Shown: piece after piece, positions 1 to 6,242 of the stretch
Position numbering within the stretch: the first letter of the stretch is position 1
How the letters are laid out: each line of letters starts with the position of its first letter
DNA from: JAVKBW01 sp964352715
GTDB lineage: Bacteria; Pseudomonadota; Alphaproteobacteria; UBA8366; Aestuariispiraceae
NCBI GenBank assembly: GCA_964352715.1
Contig: CAYGSU010000101.1
Coordinates: 1-9,792, forward strand
Direction: 5' to 3'
DNA: 9,792 bases
Program-made: the position numbers and the translations under genes
Notes under the pieces: generated by a model
What the model was told of the DNA's origin: nothing
Seen by the model: only the letters and a program-made list of their open reading frames with translations
The model's database searches: none

Positions 1-494
1 ACATGCCCGGCCCCGCCGGCCAGCAGCGCGTGGCCGAAATTGCCGTGGCCGCAGCCCATGTCTAGACAGCGCATGCCGTCCAGGAAACCGTTCGACAGAT
101 TGTTGTCCTGCAGCCGTTTTTCGTAGCGGCTGATGCGTTCCTTGTATTCGTCGGCGTTGAACTGGGTCCACAGCAACTGGAACAGGTCGCGGTGCATTTC
201 CTCCATCAGATCATTGTAGGGGTCGTCGGGAATTTCCTCGCCGCCATCGGCGAAACCGACCGAGGCCCAGGCGGCGATCTGTTCCGCCGCGCGTTCGATA
301 TGGGCGGCGGCGATGGGGAAGGGGTGGTCCGCCACCGTTTGGTCAACCAGCAGTTTTTCGATTTCCAGCGCCAGAATGACCAGCGCGTCCAGCCGGGCCG
401 TCGCCATCATCCGCGTGCGCGGCAGGGTGCGGCAGACGGCTTTCAGGCGGTCCAGCGCCGGGTAGTAGGTAGTTTCCTTTGTCGGCATGTCCAT
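1..494 (-). CDS. SAM-dependent methyltransferase, 3'-truncated by the window edge
   Basis: Reading the minus strand from ATG 494 gives an open frame of 164 codons with no stop before the left edge, so only the N-terminal part is seen. Residues 1-140 are a mostly helical, charged extension. Residues 144-153 (LDMGCGHGNF) are a textbook motif I of class I (Rossmann) methyltransferases, which binds S-adenosylmethionine. The start lies 4 nt after the asnB-like stop, so it is probably the third gene of that operon. A second in-frame ATG at 488 is equally possible; ATG 518 would overlap the upstream gene by 20 nt and has no visible Shine-Dalgarno sequence. The ribosome site before 494 is weak (AGAAAG about 9 nt upstream). 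The substrate cannot be read from the sequence; the context suggests a sugar or a glycosylated protein (inference). The methyltransferase call is firm, the role is not. Confidence 0.85.
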   Translation of the reverse strand, partial: MDMPTKETTYYPALDRLKAVCRTLPRTRMMATARLDALVILALEIEKLLVDQTVADHPFPIAAAHIERAAEQIAAWASVGFADGGEEIPDDPYNDLMEEMHRDLFQLLWTQFNADEYKERISRYEKRLQDNNLSNGFLDGMRCLDMGCGHGNFGHALLAGGAGH

Positions 495-498
495 GCGA

Positions 499-2322
499 TC
501 AGGCTTTCTGCGTGTCATAGAACAGTTTGGCGGATGTAAAACAGAACAGGAAATTATCCATGCCGGTCAGGTCGGCTTCCGGGTCCAGCAAGGCGGCGAT
601 ACGGTCACGGTCGACCAGATCGAAAACCGGGTTGTCGAACAGCAGGAAGTCGCGGACATCCGGGTCGGACCGGTCGAGTAGCGAGGTAATCGGCGCGTTG
701 AAGCCGAATTTCTGTTTCGAATTGAGCACCATGTCCGGCGCAAGACCGCGTCCGGCTTCGCGTAACAGCGATTTGGTGAAACCGTCATGGATCAGGTGTT
801 CGCTGGGCAACGAGAACACGAAATCGACCAGCGACCGGTCGAGATAGGCGGTGCGGTTTTCGATTGAATAATACATCCAGTTCAGATCGCCGCAGAACAG
901 CAGAACCGGAATCGATTCCGTTTCGAATTCATTCAGCATCCGGTTGCGCAGCAGGTCGTCGCAGATATCGATTTCCGAAAAATGCGGGTCGACCGGGCCG
1001 CGCATCAGCTCTGCAACATTCGGCGCGTTCAGATGCAGATGGCCGCGTTCGCCGGGATTGCTGATAAACCGCGCCGGGTCCTGCAGGATCGGGTTGCGGA
1101 CATGTTTGCCGAGCGATTGCCGCCAGATCGCGACTTCCTCGTCGAACCGGGGCGTGCCGTGCAGACCGGCCAGCCAGAACAGGTAATGATCGTAATAGCC
1201 GGCGAAATATTCGTCCGACCCGTTGCCGCAGATCGACAGCTTGAACCCGGCTTCATGCACGGATTCCGCCAGAAATCCTTCCAGATACATGCCGACCGTA
1301 TGAACCGGCGCATCGTAATGGTGAACCATGCGGCCGAGTCGCTCGATAAAGCCGGCGCTTTCCACATGCTTTTCATGATGCGGCGTGCCCAGCGCTTCGG
1401 CGGCGGCGGTAATATAGGCGCGTTCGTCATAGCCTTCGCCGGATTCCAGCATCGAGAAAGTGTGCACATCCTGACCGAAATGCTTCACCGCGATGCCGGC
1501 CAGCACATTGGAATCGATGCCGCCGCTGAGCGTCAGCGCGATAGGCACATCCGAGCGAAGACGAATTCGGATCGCCTCGAACAGCCGTTCCTTCACACCG
1601 TCCAGGGCGTCGGAGCGGCTGATCTTCTGCGGGTTGAAATGCGGCTGCCAGTAGCGTTCCGCCTTCGGGGTTTCCGGCTTTTCGATGGTGGCGATGCCGG
1701 CGGTGGGGAACCAGTCGACATCGGTATAGAACGTGCCGGGCTGCTTGAAGATCGACCGGTAACCGTGCGCCAGGTAGCGGGCGACGCGGGCATGGTCGAT
1801 GCGCGGCAGACGGCCGGACAGCGCGCGCAGGAACTTCACTTCCGACGCGAAATACAATCCGTCCGGTCCCTGCATCGTATACAGGGGTTTTTCGCCGAAC
1901 GGGTCGCGGCTGAAAACCAGCTTTCCGGTCCGCCGGTCATGCAGCACGAAGGCCCACATGCCTTCCAGCCGGTCGACCAGTTTCAGCCCCCATTGCCGGT
2001 ATGCCTTGACGATAACCTCGGTATCGCTTTCGGTGCGGAACCGGTGGCCCAACTTTTTCAGCTCGTCGCGGATTTCCACATAATTGTAGATTTCGCCGTT
2101 GAAAGTCAGCGTGCAGTCATCGCTGTCGAACGGCTGGTCGGCGCGGTGATCGAGGTCGATGATCGCCAGTCTTGAATGCAGGAACAGAACCGAGTTTTGG
2201 CCGATTGTGTCGCGGTATTCGCCGGACCCGTCCGGCCCGCGCTGCCGCATCAGCGACAGGGTGGCGGCGACGCGGTCAGGCGGCGGCGGGCGGGTTCCGA
2301 AAAAGCCGGCAATGCCGCACAT
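499..2322 (-). CDS. asnB: Asparagine synthetase (glutamine-hydrolysing) family amidotransferase
   Basis: A complete 607-aa two-domain glutamine amidotransferase. The N-terminal Ntn domain begins MCGIAGFFG, so Cys2 is the expected nucleophile once Met is removed. RGPDG (29-33), FNGEIYNY (74-81) and SRDPFGEKPLY (138-148) line the glutaminase site. The C-terminal synthetase domain carries the PPi-loop SGGIDS (266-271) and GNGSDEYFAGY (366-376), and its tail has the KFGFNAP motif. All key residues are present, so it should release ammonia from glutamine and transfer it to an adenylated carboxylate. The start is well supported: GGAG lies 8 nt before ATG 2322, and the upstream Maf-like stop is 3 nt away. 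Housekeeping AsnB makes asparagine, but homologues inside glycan clusters are often suspected of amidating sugars or uronic acids. The operon with a Maf protein favours that here (inference). The family call is sure; the symbol marks the family only. Confidence 0.93.
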   Translation of the reverse strand: MCGIAGFFGTRPPPPDRVAATLSLMRQRGPDGSGEYRDTIGQNSVLFLHSRLAIIDLDHRADQPFDSDDCTLTFNGEIYNYVEIRDELKKLGHRFRTESDTEVIVKAYRQWGLKLVDRLEGMWAFVLHDRRTGKLVFSRDPFGEKPLYTMQGPDGLYFASEVKFLRALSGRLPRIDHARVARYLAHGYRSIFKQPGTFYTDVDWFPTAGIATIEKPETPKAERYWQPHFNPQKISRSDALDGVKERLFEAIRIRLRSDVPIALTLSGGIDSNVLAGIAVKHFGQDVHTFSMLESGEGYDERAYITAAAEALGTPHHEKHVESAGFIERLGRMVHHYDAPVHTVGMYLEGFLAESVHEAGFKLSICGNGSDEYFAGYYDHYLFWLAGLHGTPRFDEEVAIWRQSLGKHVRNPILQDPARFISNPGERGHLHLNAPNVAELMRGPVDPHFSEIDICDDLLRNRMLNEFETESIPVLLFCGDLNWMYYSIENRTAYLDRSLVDFVFSLPSEHLIHDGFTKSLLREAGRGLAPDMVLNSKQKFGFNAPITSLLDRSDPDVRDFLLFDNPVFDLVDRDRIAALLDPEADLTGMDNFLFCFTSAKLFYDTQKA

Positions 2323-2325
2323 GGG

Positions 2326-4326
2326 TCAATCTCCGCCGGTATCGCGTTGCCGGAACGCAAACGGCATATGGCCCGATTGCAGGGGCGTTTCATTCACGAA
2401 ATGGTCGGTCAGGCGCATGGTTTCCGACCGCATCCAGTGCAGGCAGTCGGCAAGCGCTTCGGCGAACAGTTTCATGAACCGGGGCCGGTCTTTCGCCGGT
2501 AACCGCCTGGCGGTCGAATAGCCAAATTGCAGGATGGTGATCATTGTGCCTGTACACATGCCTTTCGCGGCGCTGTCGACGGAATGTTTGGTCATGTAGG
2601 AAGATGGTTGCAGCATTGGCAGAAAATCCGCCACCACCTCCTGTATTGTCCGTTCCGGGGCGGCGGCGGCCAGCGCATCGGCCTTGTCGAACCATCCGGT
2701 GACGGCGACGCGGAATTCGTCGATCAGGTGCGGCTGAAACAGATCGCCGGCCTCGTGAAACGGCAGCGAGCTGCGGCAGGCTTTCACCATATCCTCGTGC
2801 GGCATGATACCCTTTTCCGCAACAAGGGTGGAGGGGATGACAGCGGTTGCGCCTTCCAGCTTTACGCCGTCGGAACAGTTGAAGAAGTGGCACATCTGGA
2901 ACATCGAAAACAGCCGCTTGAAGAACATCCGGGTCAGCAGGAACGGCCGGTTGGTGTAGACGGTGGAGCCGAGATTGCCTTCGACCGGAATAGTCAACGG
3001 TTCCATCTGCGAGCCTGATTTCCAGTACTCGTCTTCCGCCGTGCCGTAGACCGAAGATGTTGAATGGTGTTTGTCGGGCTGTTTCGAGCCGAGGTCGATG
3101 CCGAACAGGTAGAATTCGAAAAACCCCATCGACAGCGCCGATCGCACGGCGAGGTTGGTAACCGTCGGGCCGGCCAGATTCAGCGGTTCCGACCAGTCGC
3201 AATACAGCCGGCTGGGCACCACGGAATCGCGCCAGTATATGACCCGGTTGTCGAAAAACGACAGAACGTCGGGGTGGACGGTGTTGGCGGCGATCAGGGT
3301 GATGCCGGAAAAATCCAGCCCTTCCTTCAGCAGAATTTCCAGCCCGTCGCGAATGTCCCAGGTGTTTTCGATTTCGCAGTGGAAATCCGGGCGGATGCCC
3401 TGCCGCAGCATCGGCCCCAGGCCGGTACCGCCGGTAAAAACCATGACGTTTTCACGATTCCGGCGGATCGGTTCCATGCAATCGTCAAGCGAGGGGCCGC
3501 TGCCGATCACGAAGACCGGCATTTCCTTGATCGGGCGCGACCGGTCGTCCTTCAGCAGGTGAAAGGAAAAATCGCGGAAGTTCTCCGCCCCCTGCTTCAG
3601 CATCAGATATTCGTCTTCGAAAAATCCGTCGCTGCCTTCGACAACCGGCATCACTTCTTTCAGTTTCTCGACGGTCGCGTCCAGCACCGGGCTGGTGTAG
3701 TGGCGGAAGATATAGGACCCGTCGAGCATGGAGAAGGCGGGGCCGCGCATTTCAAACACCAGCGCGTTGGACAGCGTTTGTGAATCCTCATTGATCAGAA
3801 AGCGGATCGACCCGCCACGGTCGTCCAGAATGGCGAACAGGCCGTGCCACGGCACCACGTGCAGGCTGTGATACAGGAATTCCCGAAACTGTTCGACGAT
3901 GACCAGTGTCTTGATTTCGTAAGTTTCCAGTAACATCGGCAGATGAATGCCAAGGCCGACCCCGATGCTGATCAGAAACCCGGCATCCTCATCGGGAAGC
4001 ACCGCCATGTCAGGCGTGCCCATTTCAAGCATCACATGCTGCATCACCTTATGGCTGACATGCACCATCTTGCCGTCCAGCGACATCCGGCGTGATATAT
4101 GCCGGACCGGCTTCTGCTTGAAGGAATCAACCTGTTTGGCTGCATAGGTTAGCGCATCCGGCGAATACAGCCGCGCGTGACCAAGATCGAGATTGAGGCT
4201 GCCGTCCTCCAGTTTCCCGGTCAGCCGGCTTTCCGGCGCCTTGATCGCGCGCATCTCGTCGGCAAGATGCTCATACCCGTGCTCCGCCAGCGCGGCGAGA
4301 TTGAGGTCAAAAAGATCGCTCGACAT
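2326..4326 (-). CDS. Maf-like (DUF115 / MptE-like) motility-associated glycosyltransferase
   Basis: A 666-aa protein. The central domain has VFVIGSGPSLDD (271-282), then GTGLGPMLRQGIRPDF (300-315) and AGPTVTNLAVRSALSMGF (385-402) leading into YLFGIDLG (406-413). This is the signature layout of DUF115, the 6-hydroxymethylpterin-kinase-like fold shared with motility accessory factors. A Rossmann-like N-terminal part (ISIGVGLGIHLPM, 119-131) and a helical C-terminal part (about 510-666) match Maf architecture. Characterised Maf proteins attach nonulosonic acids such as pseudaminic or legionaminic acid to flagellin in the cytoplasm. I chose ATG 4326 because the longer frame back to 4455 adds 43 low-complexity residues unlike the family. 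No strong ribosome site precedes it. It is the first gene of a minus-strand operon with the amidotransferase and methyltransferase. No nonulosonic acid genes are in view, so the sugar donor is unknown. Confidence 0.85.
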   Translation of the reverse strand: MSSDLFDLNLAALAEHGYEHLADEMRAIKAPESRLTGKLEDGSLNLDLGHARLYSPDALTYAAKQVDSFKQKPVRHISRRMSLDGKMVHVSHKVMQHVMLEMGTPDMAVLPDEDAGFLISIGVGLGIHLPMLLETYEIKTLVIVEQFREFLYHSLHVVPWHGLFAILDDRGGSIRFLINEDSQTLSNALVFEMRGPAFSMLDGSYIFRHYTSPVLDATVEKLKEVMPVVEGSDGFFEDEYLMLKQGAENFRDFSFHLLKDDRSRPIKEMPVFVIGSGPSLDDCMEPIRRNRENVMVFTGGTGLGPMLRQGIRPDFHCEIENTWDIRDGLEILLKEGLDFSGITLIAANTVHPDVLSFFDNRVIYWRDSVVPSRLYCDWSEPLNLAGPTVTNLAVRSALSMGFFEFYLFGIDLGSKQPDKHHSTSSVYGTAEDEYWKSGSQMEPLTIPVEGNLGSTVYTNRPFLLTRMFFKRLFSMFQMCHFFNCSDGVKLEGATAVIPSTLVAEKGIMPHEDMVKACRSSLPFHEAGDLFQPHLIDEFRVAVTGWFDKADALAAAAPERTIQEVVADFLPMLQPSSYMTKHSVDSAAKGMCTGTMITILQFGYSTARRLPAKDRPRFMKLFAEALADCLHWMRSETMRLTDHFVNETPLQSGHMPFAFRQRDTGGD

Positions 4327-4402
4327 ACCGGGGGCGCACCGCAAGCAAAAAGGAACCGAACCTGTCGGCCCTAGCCTAAGAAGACTCGACCCGGAATAGA
4401 AG

Positions 4403-4432
4403 GGGGCACAAACAACTGTTTGCGTGCGCCCC
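4403..4432 (-). promoter_or_regulatory. Imperfect stem-loop in the leader of the Maf operon
   Basis: On the plus strand GGGG, GCAC and AAAC pair with GTTT, GTGC and CCCC. The arms are interrupted by small bulges on one side, and the loop is about four bases. That is about 12 base pairs ending 76 nt before the Maf-like start codon. No run of T follows on either strand, so it is not a standard intrinsic terminator. It could be a leader structure that affects translation or stability, or a chance structure in GC-rich DNA. The pairing was seen by eye; no folding energy was calculated. Confidence 0.35.
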
Positions 4433-4566
4433 GGACGGTAATGCGACGGCGACAATCCGTATTTTGACCTCGGTTAACGCCTTGCAGGCACGTACCCTGT
4501 TGAATCGCCGATTGTGGACCTGCGTAGCGGATTGCGCGATTGCCGAAAGATATTGCAGTTCCAGTG

Positions 4567-4600
4567 GCAATAAATAGTCTGGCCATAGTGTATTTATCGC
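4567..4600. promoter_or_regulatory. AT-rich inverted repeat, candidate operator of the HTH/S24 regulator
   Basis: The left arm GCAATAAATA (4567-4576) and right arm TATTTATCGC (4591-4600) are inverted copies with nine of ten positions paired, separated by 14 bases containing TGGCCA. The repeat ends 36 nt before the regulator start codon and lies in an AT-rich patch within GC-rich DNA. Dimeric Cro/C1-type repressors commonly bind such dyads over their own promoters, so autoregulation is a reasonable inference. Because the region is divergent, the site could also affect the Maf operon. Confidence 0.4.
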
Positions 4601-4636
4601 AGTATGTCGGGACTTTAGCGGAGGGGTCTGGACCGA

Positions 4637-5278
4637 ATGCCGAAACATCTCGACCACAGCAGCGTATGGTTCGCGATCGATCAGTTGGCACGGCGGAACC
4701 GGCTGTCACCATCGGCGCTTGCCCGGCGCGCAGGCCTGGACCCGACGACGTTCAACAAAAGCAAGCGGATCGGCGGGAACGGCAAGGAACGCTGGCCGTC
4801 GATGGAAAGCGTTGCCAAAGTGCTGAAGGCGACCGGCAATTCGTTCGACGACTTTGCCGGGCTGATCTCCGGCCGGCTGCTCGGGCGGACGAATCGACCG
4901 ATTCCCATGTTGCCGCTGAAATCGAAAGACGTGCTGCGCTTTTTCGGCCCGGCCGGCGAACGCACCGGCGACGAATGGGAAGCGGTTGATCTGCCGGTTG
5001 TTACCGACCCGGAAAGCCTGGCCGTGGAAGTCTGCGACAAGCGGATGGAGCCGGTGTTCAGCATCGGCGACATACTGATGGTCTCACCGGAAGCGACGCT
5101 GCGGCGCGGCGACCGGATTCTGGTGCTGACCGATGACGGGTATCTGACCGGCTACCGATACGGCAAGCGGCTTGTGGAGTCGATTGACTGTACGGCGCTT
5201 GCCGACCCCGGCGATACGGTTCGGCTGGCTGTTGGCCGGGTCGTCTGGATCGCAAAAATCGTAACGGTTTGGACTTAG
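4637..5278 (+). CDS. HTH (Cro/C1-type) transcriptional regulator with degenerate S24/LexA-like domain
   Basis: A 213-aa protein. Residues 10-75 form a Cro/C1-type helix-turn-helix (LSPSALARRAGLDPTTFNKS, 23-42), in the form typical of alphaproteobacterial HTH/S24 regulators, followed by WPSMESVAKVLKATG (53-67). Residues about 115-210 form an S24/LexA-like fold, with a conserved ending (GRVVWIAKIV). In family members that keep the protease dyad, the Ser sits in a GDSM-type motif and the Lys in a GEVMAK-type motif. Here the matching stretches read DKRM (Arg136) and GYLTGY (Tyr173). Self-cleavage therefore looks lost, although Lys177 close by cannot be ruled out as a shifted general base. GGAGGGG lies 10 nt before the ATG. 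The gene is divergent from the Maf operon and upstream of the aminotransferase operon, either of which it might control. Its ligand and targets are unknown. Confidence 0.88.
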   Translation: MPKHLDHSSVWFAIDQLARRNRLSPSALARRAGLDPTTFNKSKRIGGNGKERWPSMESVAKVLKATGNSFDDFAGLISGRLLGRTNRPIPMLPLKSKDVLRFFGPAGERTGDEWEAVDLPVVTDPESLAVEVCDKRMEPVFSIGDILMVSPEATLRRGDRILVLTDDGYLTGYRYGKRLVESIDCTALADPGDTVRLAVGRVVWIAKIVTVWT

Positions 5279-5279
5279 C

Positions 5280-5305
5280 AACCCGCTTGTGCTTTTCTGC
5301 GGGTT
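5280..5305 (+). terminator. Possible weak terminator hairpin after the regulator
   Basis: AACCCGC (5280-5286) pairs perfectly with GCGGGTT (5299-5305), leaving a 12-base loop and starting just after the regulator stop codon. Only three T residues follow before a run of G, so intrinsic termination would be inefficient. Its position right after a stop favours a transcript end, but it may be a simple hairpin that lets some transcription continue into the aminotransferase gene. Confidence 0.35.
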
Positions 5306-5385
5306 TGGGGGGCGGACGAAGCCGTCGGGCGGGTCGCTGTCTCCTTTCGACACAAGTTTTGTTGTATCTCTAAAGGCATTATTCC

Positions 5386-6225
5386 ATGGCTGGCTGGACT
5401 TGGTTCAAGGGTGAATGGCGCGATGAAGCCGCGCCGATGATTTCCGTCAACTCGCAGGGCGTATGGCTGTCATCGTTCATTTTCGATGGCGCGCGGGCCT
5501 TTGATGGCATGACGCCCGATCTGGACCTGCATTGCGCCCGGACGCTGACGTCGGCGACACGCTTCGGCTTGCTGCCGCAGCAGACAGCGGATGATATCCA
5601 GGGTCTGGCTGAGGAAGGCATCGCGAAGTTTCCGAAAGGAACGGATCTTTATATCCGCCCGATGTACTGGGCCGAGGAAGGCTGGGTTGCGCCGGACCCG
5701 GAAACCACCACCTTCGCCATCACCGTGACGGAAAAGCCGATGCCGCCGCAAACCGGGTTTTCGGCCGCTTTCGCGCCGTTTCGCCGGCCGGCCCCCGATA
5801 TGGCGCCGACCGACACCAAGGCTGCCTGCCTGTATCCGAATGCCGGTCGGGCGCTGCAATATGTGCGGGACAAGGGCTTCGACAACGCTGTCGTCTTCGC
5901 GCCTGACGGCGAGGTGGCGGAATTCGCGACCGCCAACCTTTTCTTCGCCAAGGACGGTGTGATCAAAACGCCTGCATCGACGGGCAGCTTCCTGAACGGC
6001 ATTACCCGCCAGCGTATGATCAAGCTGTTGCGTGACAGCGGCGAAACGGTCGAGGAAGTGACGGTCACGAAGGAAGACCTGCTGAATGCGGATGAAATCT
6101 TCAACACCGGTAATTATGGCAAGGTGATGCCGGTAAACCGGTTCGAAGATCGCGACCTGCAGCCGGGGCCGTTCTATCGCCGCGCCCGCGAGCTGTACTG
6201 GGACTATTCGGCCGGTACTCTTTAG
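5386..6225 (+). CDS. Class IV PLP-dependent aminotransferase (branched-chain aminotransferase-like)
   Basis: A 279-aa protein of the fold-type IV PLP family, which includes branched-chain aminotransferases, D-amino acid transaminases and 4-amino-4-deoxychorismate lyase. FIFDGARAFDG (31-41) matches the FEGIRAY-type start of the small domain. Lys145 in TDTKAACLYPN is the expected PLP lysine. Glu179 in EVAEFATANLFF contacts the cofactor ring nitrogen in relatives, and TGSFLNGITRQR (199-210) is the phosphate-binding loop. All catalytic elements are intact, so an active transaminase is expected; fold class alone does not fix the amino acid. AAAGG lies 9 nt before the ATG. The gene ends 17 nt before an ammonia-lyase-like gene on the same strand, so the two are probably co-transcribed and may act on a shared amino acid. 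A housekeeping IlvE role is possible, but the sequence is not close to the standard IlvE I know. Confidence 0.88.
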   Translation: MAGWTWFKGEWRDEAAPMISVNSQGVWLSSFIFDGARAFDGMTPDLDLHCARTLTSATRFGLLPQQTADDIQGLAEEGIAKFPKGTDLYIRPMYWAEEGWVAPDPETTTFAITVTEKPMPPQTGFSAAFAPFRRPAPDMAPTDTKAACLYPNAGRALQYVRDKGFDNAVVFAPDGEVAEFATANLFFAKDGVIKTPASTGSFLNGITRQRMIKLLRDSGETVEEVTVTKEDLLNADEIFNTGNYGKVMPVNRFEDRDLQPGPFYRRARELYWDYSAGTL

Positions 6226-6242
6226 CGGCGGGGGGCGGGTAC

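Larger units (their letters stand above)
4327..4636. other. Divergent intergenic region between the Maf operon and the HTH/S24 regulator
   Basis: These 310 bases separate two divergent genes and must hold promoters for both directions. I see no convincing coding frame; the short frames here run into the neighbouring genes antisense or out of frame and resemble no family. The right half (about 4540-4620) is clearly more AT-rich than the surroundings, as expected for a promoter. It contains an inverted repeat, and an imperfect hairpin sits in the left half; both are listed separately. A TTGCAG box at 4553-4558 could serve as a -35 element for the regulator, but no good -10 sits at the right distance. 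No tRNA-like cloverleaf was found. Confidence 0.6.

Noticed and set aside
494..509. About 15 bases shared between the 3' end of the asnB-like gene and the 3' end of the molybdoenzyme gene (around 7719-7733)
   Set aside because: Both encode a terminal Lys-Ala-stop in minus-strand genes and no longer similarity surrounds them; chance is sufficient.
982..2175. Long 397-codon plus-strand frame opposite the asnB-like gene, and a 325-codon one opposite the molybdoenzyme gene (8470-9447)
   Set aside because: They are antisense frames kept open by high GC third positions; the residue makeup is Arg/Gln/Val-rich and matches no family, while the minus-strand genes are clearly real.
4326..4455. Longer Maf-like frame starting at ATG 4455
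   Set aside because: The extra 43 residues have no family character and cover the leader hairpin; the family-like sequence starts at ATG 4326.
4590..4620. Sigma-28-like boxes TAAAGT and GATAA on the minus strand, attractive for a flagellar gene
   Set aside because: The spacing between the boxes is about three bases shorter than the consensus and the site is over 260 nt from the Maf start.
5347..5374. Promoter-like TCGACA and TCTAAA with 16-base spacing before the aminotransferase
   Set aside because: The -10 match is poor and the implied start would leave only about five leader bases, losing the ribosome site.
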